From: Asterochloris sp. CNOR1
Taxonomy: Eukaryota; Chlorophyta; Trebouxiophyceae; Trebouxiales; Trebouxiaceae
NCBI GenBank assembly: GCA_963969365.1
Contig: OZ017762.1
Location: forward strand, 1,736,001-1,800,000
Direction: 5' to 3'
DNA length: 64,000 nucleotides
A model generated the notes under the pieces. The model saw only the letters and a program-made list of their open reading frames with translations. It was not told where the DNA came from and searched no databases. Shown one piece after another: positions 1-12,700 of this stretch (positions are counted from its first letter, which is position 1; each line of letters opens with the position of its first letter). The position numbers were made by a program, and so were the translations under genes.

Positions 1-1229
1 CTGCATGTGCACGATCAGGTGTACAATGTGCTCACCCAGCGACCCTTTCCCGCCAGCATCCTTAGTGCCCCTCTTGCTACATACTTGTGTCCCACACCTT
101 CTCTCTCTCTCTCTCTCTCAGCCCCCTGTTCTCCTGCAGGCTGGCCACTGCAAGCAGCTATCAATTGACTGATGCCCATGACTCACCTGACCTCCGAATC
201 TGCTCTGCAGGTGCGCGATCAGCTGCTGCGCATCAATCTCCACGGCTGCCGCTTTAACAGCGCGCCTGGTGGTGATGAACTCCACACTGGCTGACACCAT
301 GACGGCAGCGAAGCCCTCGCGGGGTATCTGGAAGGGTGAGGCTGGAACAGCATCCCCGGCTGATATGCGAAGGTACTGCAGGTAACATGGGCCAAAGTGA
401 GCGGATTCTCGGCAGAAGCTTGCTGCTGCCAGGCCATCATGGCAGACGCGACAAAGAGCTGCTAGAAGGAGCTGCAGGGGTGAGGCGCATGATTGTGAGG
501 GCAAAGGGAGGGCAACATTGTAGTGACAATGGCATCACTGCACTGCAACAGATTGGGCACAGCAACCTGCAGGCAGCATTGTGAGGCAGCGCGGCGCAGG
601 GGCCGCCGCTTGAGGGAGCAGACTGCAGGCGCCAAGCACATGACTCTAGCAGCTGGAGCTCGTGAGGGCATGACAACAAAGCTATGCTGTGGCCAGAACA
701 CAACAGACATGCCTGCAGTGCAGTACTTGACAGAGAAGTATGCTGCAGGCGGTCTGCACATGTCTGGAACAGCTGTTTGAGGTGAGAGGATGACCGCAAG
801 TAATGACGTGGATGCCTGTGGTGCATTACATCAATATGAAACATGCTGCAGGCACCAGGAACATTCCCAAGAGGCTAGACTGCAGGCTCAACATGATGCA
901 GGTCAGGCAGCATGAGCCAAGTCGAGAGGTTGGTGCCAGGCAGCTGTGGCTGTGACGGCACGCCACTGCAGACTGCCCAGTCAGCTCACCCAGCGTGCTC
1001 ACTTGGCCAGACCAGACCTGACCAGGCCTTTCAGAGACGCTGATAGCTAGCCGACTGGCAGCAGGCCACTATGCCCAGCCAGCAAGCAAACCCTTTCAAC
1101 TTATCTTTTGCTGCATAAACTCAGCGCTCACAGCTTGCGGTGGAGCCCGCGCAGCTCACCTTGCGCTGCACAGAGTTCAGCCCCACACATGCTGGCTCAA
1201 TGGAGGGGTCAGCGCGGACTGTGAACACT
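1..1229 (-). CDS. NSF: NSF/Sec18 vesicle-fusion ATPase, N-domain exons (partial)
   Basis: NSF is the hexameric AAA+ ATPase that, with alpha-SNAP, takes apart SNARE complexes after membrane fusion. Two minus-strand exons are supported. Exon 1160-1229 encodes FTVRADPSIEPACVGLNSVQRK. Exon 187-375 is exactly 63 codons and begins YLRISAGDAVPASPF. Joined, they give the N-domain pattern known from the family: a beta-rich segment, then an '(Q)R(K/R)..(R/L).S.G(D/Q).V' turn, then an acidic-hydrophobic strand followed by an amphipathic helix (here AVEIDAQQLIAHLQSRF). Both donors are gtgag and both acceptors are ctgcag. The next acceptor lies at the window edge, so both AAA domains are outside. I did not find the start-codon exon; it should lie between about 1.23 and 2.8 kb. 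The identification rests on remembered plant and animal NSF sequences. Confidence 0.8.
101..119. repeat. (CT)n microsatellite
   Basis: Nineteen bases of uninterrupted CT/TC dinucleotide lie in the NSF intron between the exon ending at 187 and the window edge. On the coding strand this is a purine (GA) run, so it is not the polypyrimidine tract of that intron. Confidence 0.85.
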
Positions 1230-2779
1230 CTGCAGAACAGACATCCGTGCTGAGAGGCAGCTTGAGATGTTGCTTGAAGCCAGCATGCTCTGCGATGGAG
1301 TACGAGGGTGCACTGCGACATTCTGCAACGTGCAAGGCAGGGCTCAGAGGCAGCATCACGGTCTGTGAGGGCCAAGAGTACACCAGCAGTGAGGGCGGGG
1401 GTTACATGTCAGACAGCTGCAGTCAGCTTCGCAGAGGTGGGACGCACCCGCCAGCAACCTCTGCATAGCCTGTGCTGAGAAGGCGGTCCCCTGGAGCCAC
1501 AAAGGCTTGATTGGTCTTGGCCAGGTCCTGCAGAGCAAGGAGCAAGCTGAGGTTCATCATTGCACAACTGGGAGATTGCTGCAAGCCACCCTTGCCTGTG
1601 AAGGGCAGTTCACTACCCTATAGGACATGGCTGCCAGCGCTGACAGCGGAAATCAAATGAAGCGGCCCCTCCTTTGTCCTTGATTGATGTGTACCAGGCT
1701 GGGTTGCGATCGGAGTCGAAGTTAAAGACTCACTGTCTGCTCGGAGCTTGAGCAAGGCAGGCCACAGCAAGTCAATTGTCAGATGGGCTCCATTGTGAAT
1801 AACTTGGCCAGTGATGCCGGTCTGATGCTGGCATCTTGACTCAAAGTTGTTCGTGCCAAACATATTCTGGGCTTCCTGTGAAGTTCGTAGGAAGGACATT
1901 TTCAAACTTAGAGATGTCGGCAGCGGCTGGCACTGATGGATGATGTATGGCCATACGGTTGCTGCAGGGCATCCTCAGCTGCAGCAGCATCTCACCTGCT
2001 GATCCCCAAGCCATGCTGAGATCACTTGGGGCTATTTCGCGGACTGCTTTCGGTTTGTGCTGTGAAGCCTCCACAAGCTCATACCGCAAGGTGAGGAAAG
2101 AAACCCATTGCGAGTAGGCAGGCATGCTGACCGTTTGCTCCCCGTCTGCGTCTCAATGTATGATCTGCCTGATGAGCGCCGTCCTGTGTCACAAGCATCT
2201 ACACAACATGCTGGAATCTTTCAGCAGGACGTGGGCCCCTCCAACTGCCGAGCTGTCCTGTGTTGGTGTCAGAGCTGCTCTCACTTGTGGAGCAATGCGA
2301 CATGGCGTATCACTTTGCAGCAAGGCTGTCAGGTGGTTTTCTGGTAGTCAGTGAGCTCCTCATTTCCTATGGCTGGTCAGACTTGATCTTGCAGGGTCGT
2401 TTGACAGGACTGCAGCTGACCACTGTGGAGAGTCTGGCACAGTGTCAAACTAAGGGCAGGTGCCTCACTGCGGCAGCACAGGCACGTAACCAAGCTATCA
2501 GAGCGCTCAGGAGAGGTCCTCGAGCAGCATAATTAACCATGACAAGCTCCAGCGTACAGTTCAGGCTGCGGCCCAGCCTGAGATTGCTCCAGAACTGCAG
2601 TAGGTGTGCAGGTATGGGACCTGCAGATCCAACTGATGCATATGGCTCAACAATCTGTTTGCATTGGGAACAACAACAATAGGTCAATCAACAGCCATGT
2701 CTGGAGAGCAGGGGCAGCTTCTTTGCTGTTTGGCTGTGGCTTCTGCTCCCTGATGGATGTTGTCTAAATTTTCGAAACA
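1230..2779. other. Stretch without a resolved exon (NSF 5' side)
   Basis: No exon could be supported here. The first exon and promoter of NSF are expected in this interval on the minus strand. Open stretches exist on both strands, but none reads like the conserved NSF start (a short N-terminus followed by a 'LTN.A' motif). Confidence 0.4.
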
Positions 2780-4062
2780 CGAAAGTCATGTTGATTGACC
2801 TGCCAACCTGCGAACTCGTGTCACAAAGCAGTTTTAAAGATGATCATACCAGACAAAGCAAGGCAGGTTGCAGCTGTGCTACAATCAAGTGGTCAACCGA
2901 GCATGAGGACCCGTTTCAGAAGTATTTCAATCATGTCCCGAGTCAGGCCCAGAAGCTTTCAGCACGTTGTGGCCAGCAGCAACTCCTCAGCAGCAGTCAG
3001 ACAACAGGCTGGCAGTCTGCACCCCTTGGTTCCCAGGCCAGACGAGCTTGTTTTGGGATGGCTGCCGGCATCTCTGCTGCTCATGCTGCAGAAGTTCAAT
3101 GCACTTGGGGTATTCAGTGAGCGGCTGCTTTTGTTTCTGGAAGTCAACACTGGGTTCACCTCTCACCGGCATGTCTCACTTGTGCTTGCTTGCAGCTCAA
3201 TTTGCCATCTGCTGTGGTGGCACCGCCTTGTACATCTCTGCAAGCATTACCGCGGTTGCATGGTACTACTGGTATCATACCCAGCAGGCTAGAGGCCTGA
3301 GCAGAGGGTATACAGAGCTGGCCTGTGTTGCAATGACAGTTGTACTTGCTACTGCTGGCTTTATGTTGGCCGACTTGGCTTACAGAATGTGGCCCATGCT
3401 GTCACTCACTGGATTGGGTCAAGCGGTGAGCTCAATTTCATCGATCCTGCCTGACTTGGTGGAGCGCTTCCCTGCACGTCAGTCATGTGTCTTTCATGGC
3501 CTGTGCTGGCCCGCTGTGCATTGCCGCACTCCAGCAGCTGACATGAGACCTGCTGGCTGCAGGGCCTCATTGCAGCAGCAGCCTGTGCCAGCTGGGCACT
3601 TGTGGCAACTGCATTGCGGGTCTGGCAGAGCATACGTGTCAGGGCAGGCGCCAGGTTCCAGCAGCTGGGGCTCAACATGAAGGAGGCAGAGCCTTTGGCG
3701 GAAGCTCTCGACCAGGCAGAGCTCAGAGCCTTTGATGACAGGCTTGGTCCAGACAGCCAGGCCGCACAAGTCGCACTGCCTAAGCTCAAGCACTAGTCAC
3801 ATGCAGAGTCAGCCCCCTCACACTCACGTCAACAAAGGAGAGGGACCTCAGGCGTAGCCAGCTGGCGGCCTCGAGGCTAAGGAGGCAGAGCAGCGCTGAG
3901 AGGCGGCAGAAGGCAAGCAGTCAGCAGAAGACAAAGCAGAGCCCATTGCAGCAAACAAGCAGCCGCAGGTTTTGGCTCTTGCAGCACTTGATCAGGCCTG
4001 CACTTGAGCTCGCAGCAACCCCTGTGACGCCACTCATCTTGATCGCCGGTCTTGTGTATATC
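2780..4062. repeat. Tandem gene duplication, unit A
   Basis: This unit aligns along its whole length with 4211-5515 (unit B). The shared sequence runs from a coding block around 'LLSSSQT.GWQSAP', through identical splice landmarks, to a shared tail ending in the pattern cgccggtcttgtgt. It covers a complete gene copy plus flanks. Divergence is clear but moderate, and both coding and intron parts still align, so the duplication is neither very recent nor ancient. Confidence 0.8.
2840..3796 (+). CDS. Unrecognised three-TM protein, tandem copy A (shorter C-terminus)
   Basis: I do not recognise the family. Three exons are inferred. Exon 1 starts at the ATG at 2840 (MIIPDKARQVAAV), is rich in Ser and Arg and could hold a targeting sequence; its end near 3117 is uncertain. 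Exon 2, 3196-3425, encodes two hydrophobic spans, one around TALYISASITAVAWYYWY and one around LACVAMTVVLATAGFMLADL, and ends at caagcg|gtgagc. Exon 3, 3563-3796, starts GLIAAAACASWALVATALRVW, a third hydrophobic span, followed by a charged soluble tail (NMKEAEPLAEALDQAELRAF). Exons 2 and 3 join in phase 0. The frame stops at a TAG after PKLKH. In copy B the aligned codon is CAG and the protein continues, so copy A looks C-terminally truncated. Confidence 0.55.
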
Positions 4063-4210
4063 AAGCTAAGGGCATGTGCCTCAACGTGGCAGCCTAGGTA
4101 CAAAGTGAAGCATTCAGAGCACGCAGGAAGGCTGTTAAGCCGCACAAGCATCCATGCCGAGCTCCAGGCTACAAAACCAGGCTACTTTATGCCATCTGTA
4201 ATCTTGAAAA

Positions 4211-5515
4211 ACAAAACTCATGGGGATTGTAACCTACCACTCTGCCGACTCGTATCACAGAGCGATCTCAAATGATGATCACAATGGACAAAGCCATGCA
4301 GGTGGCAGATGTGCCAAAGTCAACCTGTCTGTCGAGCAGGAGGACCTGTCTCAGCAGTGGTTCACTTGTGTCTCGAGCCAGGCCCAGAACCTTGCAGCAC
4401 ATTGTGGCTTGCAGCAGCTCCTCAGCAGCAGTCAAACAGCAGGCTGGCAGTCTGCACCCTTTTGTTCCCAGGCAAAATGAGTTCCTCTGGGGATGGCTGC
4501 CAGCGTCTCTGCTGCTTGTGCTGCGAAGCTTCAACGACTTCAATTGGCTCAGTGCGAGAGTGCCTGTGTTTGCGGAAGTTGATACTGGGTTCACCTCTTG
4601 TTGGCACATCACACTTGTGCTTGCCTGCAGCTTCCATCTGCCATCTGCTGGAGTGGCATCATGCTGTACATCTGTGCAAGCATTTACATGGTTGAGTGGT
4701 ACTACAATGCCCAGCAGGCCAGAGGCCTGACCAAAAAAGTGCTGGCCTGTTTTGCAATGACAGCTGTACTTGCTTCTGCTGGCATCATGGTGGCTGACCT
4801 GGCTCACAGAGTGTGGCCCATGCTCTCGGCTGCAGAAGCGAGTCAAGCGGTGAGCTTCTGCCTGACATGGTGCACTGCTTCCTTGCCACCTCAGGAATGT
4901 TCCCCCCTTGGCCGGATCTGGCCTGTTGTGCATTGGCGCAATCCAGCCTGACAGTGAACTTGCTGGCTGCAGGGCCTTGTTGCAGCGGCAGCCTGTGCCA
5001 GCTGGGCAATTGTGGCAACTGCAATGGGGGGTTGGCAGAGCATTTGTGTCAGGGCAGGCGCCAGGTCCCAGCAACCCAAGCCCAACATGAAGGAGGCAGA
5101 GCATTTGGCGGGAGCCCTCGACCAGGCAGAGCTCAGAGCCTTTGATGACAGGCTTGGTCCAAACAGCCAGGCTGCACAACTTGCATTGCCTGAGCCCAAG
5201 GACCAGTTGGTTGCAGAGTCAGCTTCTTCACAATCTCGGCAATCCAGGAGGGCCATCTTCAGGCGTATGGACAGGAGGGCCATCTTCAGGCGTAGCCAGC
5301 TGGCGGCCTCGAGGCCAAGGAGGCGTAATAAGGCTGGGAGGCAGCAGAAGGCAAGCAACCAGCAGACACAGCAGAGCCCCGCGCAGCACACTAGCGGAAG
5401 CAGGTCCTGGCTCTTGCGGCACCTTTTCAAATTTGCAAGATGACAGCAAGTTATGGACTTCAGCTTGTGTCATCGTCTATGACGCCAGTCATCTCAAGCG
5501 CCGGTCTTGTGTGTG
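4211..5515. repeat. Tandem gene duplication, unit B
   Basis: Second unit of the duplication that starts at 2780. The donor after caagcg and the acceptor ggctgcag|ggcct are conserved in both units, which supports the exon model. Confidence 0.8.
4272..5443 (+). CDS. Unrecognised three-TM protein, tandem copy B (long basic tail)
   Basis: Paralogue of the gene at 2840-3796. Exon 1 starts at 4272 (MMITMDKAMQVADVPKS). Exon 2, 4631-4849, carries two hydrophobic spans (SAICWSGIMLYICASIYMV and LACFAMTAVLASAGIMVADL). Exon 3, 4973-5443, begins GLVAAAACASWAIVATAM and continues through the conserved helix NMKEAEHLAGALDQAELRAFDDR. Where copy A stops, this copy adds about 80 residues rich in Arg, Lys, Gln and Ser and ends at LLRHLFKFAR. 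The tail contains a local duplication, RRAIFRR twice. Near the start of exon 2 there is a one-base length difference from copy A, so either the exon 1 junction differs or one copy is frameshifted. Expression of either copy is unproven. Confidence 0.55.
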
Positions 5516-6258
5516 ACAACAGCTGCATCATGTTGTTGAACAGATCCTGGAGCTGAGCAGAATGTTCTATATCTGCAGCCTTGATGAGCACGCTGCATGT
5601 CAAGTGGCAAATTCTCAAGCGCAACAACGTGTCTTCTGCTGTCTTCAGAGAAGGAGTTGCGTTCTGCCTCCGCATGATTTGTGTTGCCTGCAGATGGCCA
5701 TGTTGCGGATGTGCTGCTTAGCCTCCCTGAAGCAGCAGTTCTGATGCCACCTGGTTGGAAGCAGTCAGCTGGGTGGCTACAACAGGCCCAAAGCAAGCCT
5801 GCATGGGATATGACATCTTGCAAGTTGCCTGAGGGCCCAGCTGCCTGTCCGGTGCTGAAGAGCTCTTGTCAGTGTCTGCAAGACATGACCTGCCCCTGTG
5901 TCGTAATTGCAGTACTTACGCTGACATGAATTTTCAAATGGGGTGAGCAGCTGAGAATGCCCAGCCGGAACATCTGTTTGCACCTGTACCCGCCAGAGGC
6001 AGGCTGCCTGATTGCCAGCTCTTGGGACTGGTCAGCTTCTAAGGCAGGGAGCTGGCGATGTCACTCGAGTACAAACCCACACTGTGCTCTGCAAGATTGC
6101 GCTTGCTGCCTGAAGAAAGAGAAGTCCACCTGCATCAGAAGGCATGGTGGCTCATGTCTTAGCTGGAGCCGGCATTGACAGTCACCCATCAACCCAGATT
6201 GCAATGACAAAGGCTTGAGATCCAGCATAACTTTGATCAAGACTCAGCAGCATCTGCC
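5516..6258. other. Spacer upstream of PI4KA
   Basis: No exon with a family match or consistent splice phase was found. It should hold the PI4KA promoter and 5' UTR. No TATA-like or repeat element stands out. Confidence 0.4.
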
Positions 6259-6742
6259 ATGCAAGCACTGAATGCATGGGCAGAGGTGCTGGCAGACAGG
6301 CCCAGCCAGGCCTCTGCAGAGCAATCGCTTAGCTTGCTGATTCAGACGTGTCGGAGCATTGCTGGGCCTGGCCAGGCAGAAGCGGAGCCCTCCAGCTCGC
6401 CACGCAAATCCATCTTCAGCAGCCTGCAAGCCCCCTCCCTGTTCAGCCATGCAGCTAGGGGTGCAGGTGCGGGATACCTTGTCGATGTTGAACGTGTGAT
6501 GCTGCCCAGGTTTCTCAATGTCAGAAGCAGAACTGGACGGACGCAGTAGTGGCTGACTTGTTTGATTTATGCTGTGCTGCGCAGATGTGTGTCCTGCAGC
6601 ACTCGGGCAAATGGCTCAATGTGCTCCAGTGCCTCGATGCTGCCGTGCAGAGGCACAGCCTGCTGCGTCAATGGCCGACGGTGAGGCGTACATCAAGGCG
6701 GCCCTGCCAATGTGCGGCTACCTGGTGCGCTCCAACGGTCAG
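6259..6742 (+). CDS. PI4KA: PI4KA N-terminal exons (tentative)
   Basis: The ATG at 6259 opens MQALNAWAEVLADRPSQASA, which resembles the short amphipathic start of plant PI4K alpha. The exon probably ends at gcag|gtgcgg (6466). A second exon starts at gcag|atgtg (6585) or ctgcag|cactc (6600) and reads SGKWLNVLQCLDAAVQRHSL. Further on, a different frame reads AYIKAALPMCGYLVRSNGQ up to the donor cag|gtaagc (6742). The two readings near 6680 are in different frames, so either a short intron or a sequence change lies between them. Confidence 0.5.
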
Positions 6743-9700
6743 GTAAGCCTAACAGTGGCTGCCAGACCTCAGGCGCAATTCTTAGGCGTGGAGGTGTTAG
6801 GGAGGCTCCAGCCCAGCATACAGCGCCAGGTGCCATGCCTGTCTGCCATCTGCAGCGTCACAGAACATCTCCTGTGGACTCAGCGCATAGCTTGCTCAAC
6901 TGGTAACGTGGCAGGAGATGGCTCACTTAGAGTATGGATACATATGGTGACTGCACGTGCAGCCTAGAGCACAGACAGAGTAGAGACACCTGGTGACCGG
7001 GCCTGCTGCAGAACACTGCAAAGCTCACCAACCCTGCGGATTGCACACCTGCCGCTGCCTGGTGGCATGTCTGCCCTGTAGCTGCCACTCAGCCTCTCTG
7101 TGTTGCAGCCTTCCTGCCCATGCTCCAGGCCAAACAAGTCCACGTCTTGCATGCCAACACTGCCTTTTGGCAGACACTGGCAACATCATGTTTATCTAGA
7201 TTCATTGCCTTTATGCTGCAGGGTGCCTCAGAGCTGGTCCCGCGCATCGCAGCCTGCTTGGCGGCGCTGCCTGGAGCGGCAGTGCACCACAGCGCACGGT
7301 TTGAGGGCGCATGCATGCGCCTGACCGACGCGCTCCAGCAGCTGATGCAGCTGCCCACCCTGGAGGAGCCCCACAGGGCTCAGCTGAGCTCAGGGGTGAA
7401 GGCTCTGCTGGAAGTGGTGGTGGAGCAAGGCAGCAGGAACAGGGAGGTAGAGCAGGGAGCGACACAGAAGGGAGAGGGGAAGGATGGAGCAATTGCAGGA
7501 CTGCGGCGTGCCCTGTTGCACCAGAGCCAGACACAGGTGGGGCAGTCCTTTGTGGATGCAGGGATGGAGTGAAGTAGGAAGGGAAGGGTGGAGGGGTGCA
7601 GGGCTGTGGGGCTGCCCTGCTGCACCAGGGCCACTTGCAGGTGAAGCAGGACACTTCACGGGCTGTCTGAAATCGACAGAGGGACTTGCAGCTGCCCACA
7701 GCTGAGGCTTGCCCTGCTGCACATTGTCAGGTGAGGGCTGCAGATCAGGGGAAGAGACCGAAGGGGCCTGCTGGAGTGGCAGCTGGGTTGCGGCAGACCC
7801 AGTGGAGCTGTTGCATCAGAAGGAGTCAAGTACAGAGGTGACATTGCCCAAATCCTGCTTAATGGGGCGGAGAAGGCAGATGGTGACCCTGTGTGACACT
7901 GCCCTCCTGCTAGCTCAACATTCCCCAGCAGTTGGCCAAGGCTGTGCTGTGCCTTGCTGCACCAGCCGGTGAGGGCTGCAGATCAGGGGAATGGGCTGAA
8001 GGGGCTCCTTGAAGTGGCGGCTAGGCGGCAGCATGCTTGCAGGCATGCTGTGCCTGGTGCCTCTGCGTCAAGTCGAACTCTACCCAGAGGTGACATCAGC
8101 CACGCCCTGCTGGATGGGCCAAAGGAGGCAGATGGTGACCCCATACAGCACTGGCCTCCTGCTAGCTCAACATTTTCTCATGTTCCAGCACTTGAGCACA
8201 GGAGCCCAAGTACGTTGCCCCACCAAGAGGTTCCCAGCTGCTGCTGAATACCTGCCACACCTGCTCCATCACACAATCTGACGCCCGTCGCGCACCAGCG
8301 GCCGCCATGTCTTCTGAGACCTCACCCCCCGGCTGCTGCTGCAGCACACGGACCAGCTGCCCCTCCTACCCCAGCACGCAGCCCAGCTGATGCAGTGGCT
8401 GGCCCGGACGCAGCTGGGGCCCCGCAGGGCAGAGGGTCTGCCGAAGGGGCCAGGGGATGAGACGGCTCTGGCCCTGGCTGCAAGACTGGCGCCCTTTGCA
8501 GAACAGGAGGGCGGACATGTCAGGCTGGATGTCTGCGAGAGGCTGCTGGCGCATGCCTGCGGGTGAGGCAGTCGTTCCACATTGCAGACTGCACAGCGGG
8601 CTGCACAGCAGGCTGCTCACCGAGCAACAAGTGGCACCTTGCGCTGAAGAGGCGTGCCCAGGGCACGTTGCACCCTGTCTGGGCCAGACCGGCCACACGG
8701 TCTCAGCTTCCTGCTCTGTGTGCCAGGCAACAGCCAGTGCAATGACAGCATGACACCGGGTGCAGTGTGTGGTGGGCCACACAGCCTGGACGCCAGGCTG
8801 TGCAGCAGGGTCTCCTGCCACATGCATGCGCACCCATGTAGCAAGATGCCAGTCATCACAGCACCTACAGCGGTTGCGGGGCGCTGCAAGAGACCCTGCG
8901 GCTGCGTAACAGTATCTTCCGCTGTTCCCCACAGGGATGATGGGGTCAACTCAGAGCTGCCTGAGGTGCCTGTTGAGACCTGTCCTGTCCTGTCCATGCA
9001 GGGCGCCGTGCAAGGCATTTTTGTGTGCAACTGATGGTGCTGACCCAGCATCATCAAAGAAGTCCTGGTGCCAGCTGACAATTCCGTTCAATTTACATTG
9101 TTCTCCGGTGCCTGCAGGGCGCTGCGGGAGGCGCTGCGCCCCATCCTGTCTTCAGATGATGGCGCCGACTCAGAGGCTTCCTCAGACACTGATCTGGGGC
9201 GCATGCAGCGGCTGCCGGGGCAGAGTGTCATTCAGGCAGCAGCCTCCTTGGCAAGCGACATGGCTGTGCAGGTGAGCCCTCATCTGTTTTATCAGATCAT
9301 TAGATCACACACACTGAGGTGCACTGAGGAGGCATCTCGCAAGCCCACGCGTGTATGGACCCATGCTTGCACAATGCTCACGTGAAGGGGTGAAAGGGGC
9401 AGTGTCGTGCAGCTGAGCAAAGCGCTGCACGGTGGGCCTTTACCCAGTCTCCCAGTGGTGTACAACCTTGGCCTCACATGCGTCCAAGACAGGCCCCATC
9501 TGCACAGTTCTCACATTGAGGGCAACGGCTGCTGCACCAAGCGCTGCACAGCGGCCTCGTCGTCGCTGGCCGGGGCGGCTGCCTGGGACTCCAGCGCGGC
9601 CTCTGCCTGCGTAGTTAACAAACTTTGTCGGTAAAGAAATCTTGCTTCCTGTGGTACAGCCCAGTGATGGCTCTTTTCAAGTATTTGATTTGTTGATTAC

Positions 9701-12700
9701 CTGGCCACCTGTGTTCAGCAAGATTACATGCCTGTCTCACTTGTCTGTGCATGTAGACATGGCAGCTGGCCCAGAGCGGCTTTGCTGGTTGCTGCCAGCC
9801 CAGAGTTGACAAAGCCTGTTCACTGGCGGGCAAGAGCCAGCGACGGCCTGTGTGCTGGCTGGTCTTGCTGTTGCAGGCTCTTCCTGATGCCTGCAGACAT
9901 GGCATCAGGCCCAGAGCAGCTCTGCCAGCGCTCGCGAGCAGAGCCAGGAGCATCTGGAGGACGTGACCACTCTCATGATGGAGGCCACCGAGTCCTGTGT
10001 CTCCTTCTGCTGGGAGCTGGGCGCAGGTGGGGGCCCCTGCCATCAGCACAGCCAGTGCATTCCATCTTGTTCTTGAGGGTCCCACATGTCCCACTGGGAG
10101 CTGGGCGCAGTTGGAGACTGCCATCACAGTTTCTTATGCATTTTGTTTTTTTCTCCTGAGGGTCCCATATCTCCTCAGGACAAAGAAATAGAAATGCATT
10201 GATTGCTGGTGGGAGCTGGGTGCCGGAAGGGCATGTGAGGGGGTTCAGGGGGATCAGCAGGCCCACCCTCAGCAACTCACATCACGGCTTTCAATGCAGG
10301 GAGCAGCTGCTGCACAGCTCCGGCTCTGGTCATTGCTGGCCTAGGGCTGCAGCACTCATACACGCAATGAGTTCGCAGCCCCTGTTGCCATAGGCCTGGG
10401 AGCGGAGGCTGTGCTGGCACAAACCCCTGAGTTGATCGTGAATGCAGTGTCTGCCATGGGCACATGTCATGGAATCCAGCACTCTAGGCCAACAATGATT
10501 TGTAAGCTGGTCATGGCCCCTGTGTGCCGATGCACCTGTGTGGTAGCCCGTTGAGACCATCAACAACTGAGGTCATGCCATGCAGGTGAAGCAGCCTCCG
10601 CACAGGTCATGTTGCTGGCCAACGCAGTCATCCGGGAGGCGCAGCGCCTCTGGGTGACCTGCACAGAGGCGCGCCTGCCCCTGCTGCCTGATATGGTGTC
10701 CCGTCTGCGAAGCCTGATGCTCAGCGTGGCCCGCCTGTCCGAGGGAGAGCTGCTCAGGCGCACAGCCGACCTTCAGGTGTGCTGGGTCTGTGCCAGGCGG
10801 CACCCCTGTGCCGCCTGTGCAGCCTGAGTCTCAGCGGGGTTGGCCTGGCGGAGCAGAGATGCTCAGGCGCACCATCATGGACTTGCATGAGTATGATCCT
10901 GTACCATGTGGCACACGCCTGCCTGCGCAGCCTGATGCTTAGAGTGACCTGCCTGTCCAAAGGGGAGCTGCTAAGGTGCACAACAGACCTTCAGGAGTCA
11001 TGCATCGAGCGTGTGTATGTGTGTGGCCGACAGTTGTACTTTGCAGCAAGCGGTGGCCCGCTGCCTATGGCAGTGACAGAAGCAGAAGCATGATGGTGCC
11101 TGTGGGCACTTGTCTCTGTCAGTCTATTGACGACGGCCCCCACCCACCATGAAACAGGCCCCAGGCACAGCTTTCAGCTAGAGTTGTTGGCCCACACCAG
11201 CCAAAGCTGGCAGGCGGCAGCAGCGCAGATGTCCCCAACGAAATCAGCGTTAAGAGTGAGCGCTGACCACACCCTGTCCCTGCAGCCGGGACCAGCGGTC
11301 AACAGCGCAGCGCGGCAGGTGTGGCGATGGGAGCTGACCAACGATGCTCCCCCGTCACCCACTGGCCCCCGCCCCCAGGCCCAGCTGCTGTGCCGCAGCC
11401 TGTCAGAGGCTCTGTGCTCCATGCTGGCCGCCAGCTGGACCTGTGGGGGCAGGGCGAGCGTGAAGGCCAACTTCGCGCCGCTGACCGACATGAATGACTT
11501 CTCTGGGGCAGCCGTGACAACCGCTGAGCAGCAGGTCAGTTGGGCGGTCACAGGCGTGCAGCGGAGGCTGGCCCTCCAGCCAGGCTGGCTCAGGGCTGTC
11601 GTCACACAACAATGAGAGGCTTGACGGTCACAGGGGCTTTTGCCTCTACAGCTAGGCTGCAGGCACACACCGCAGTGCTAACATGCCAGCATCCCAGGAC
11701 CTGTGAGAAGTCCAGTCAAGGGTAGAGACATTGTAATTGGCCAGGAGAAGGCCCTTGTTTGCACAGTTATCCCATTGCAAAGAAATGCTGAGGGCAGCTG
11801 TGACCACCCGCATTGAGCAGGCGGTTGCTGGACTTCTTCCATGCATGGACTTGTTGCAACCCAGCAGCCGAGCTGCACAGCGTGCAAAGCCTCTGTATGG
11901 GCCTACATGATGACGTGGCTACCTGAGGCAATCCAGGCGGTGACACCACCAGTGAGGGCTGGCGCTGCCTGGCCATATGCTTGTACGTACCCACAACGTT
12001 TTGTTGTCTGGTGCAGGCCGTGGTCTTGACGCTGGGACGTCTCTGCTGCATCATTGAGGCCGCTCAGCGGGAGGCAAGTGAGCCGGACGAGGAGCTGGCC
12101 AGACTGGCAGTGCCTCTCCTGGTGGACACTCTTTCTGGAGAGGCCTCGGGATCGGTGGCCCACGTGCATGCGTGCGGGGTCTACGTGCTTGGCTGCCTCG
12201 GCGTGCTCTATGGCAATGGGCACTGCAGGTGCTCGAAGTAGTCACTCCAAAGTCTTTGCTGGCCCTTGTGCACGACGATGTCGGCGCTTGCAGGCTTGGC
12301 TGCCCAGGCAGCACAAGCATCCACAGACACACATGGGCGCATGCATAGGCGCTGGTGGCTGCAAGTTCAAGCATCAGCAGGCTGCTGTAAACAAAGCTGC
12401 TGTTGAAAACACTATCCAACGAAATACAAGAAATGTCATTGCCTGTGCTGCAGATGGGCCCATGAGCAGGTGGTGGAGGCTCTGATCAAGGTCTACAGGA
12501 ACCCTCAGGGCAGGCTGGCTCAGGGGCTCATGTTCAGCAACAAGGGTGCGCCCTGCCCTGGGGTGCTGGCGCAGGCCCTGCTGCAGATGGCTACAGAGCT
12601 GCAACACGATCGCCTAGACTTAAGGTGAGCGCGGCAAGACCCTGTTACAGCACTGAGCTGCTGTTGTCACAGTGCCTTCCTGGGGTGTGGAAGGCCTCTG

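Noticed and set aside
1618-2125. Minus-strand stretches (e.g. ISKFENVLPTNFTGSPEYVW) as the first NSF exon
   Set aside because: They do not resemble the conserved NSF start and no donor gives the one-base phase required by exon 1160-1229.
4268-5179. 303-codon open frame on the minus strand over tandem copy B
   Set aside because: The equivalent minus frame in copy A is interrupted, while plus-strand exon structure and splice sites are conserved in both copies, so the minus frame is a shadow.
7718-8200. Possible minisatellite or CRISPR-like array
   Set aside because: Only two ~240-bp units with diverged sequence and exon homology; no short identical repeats with unique spacers.
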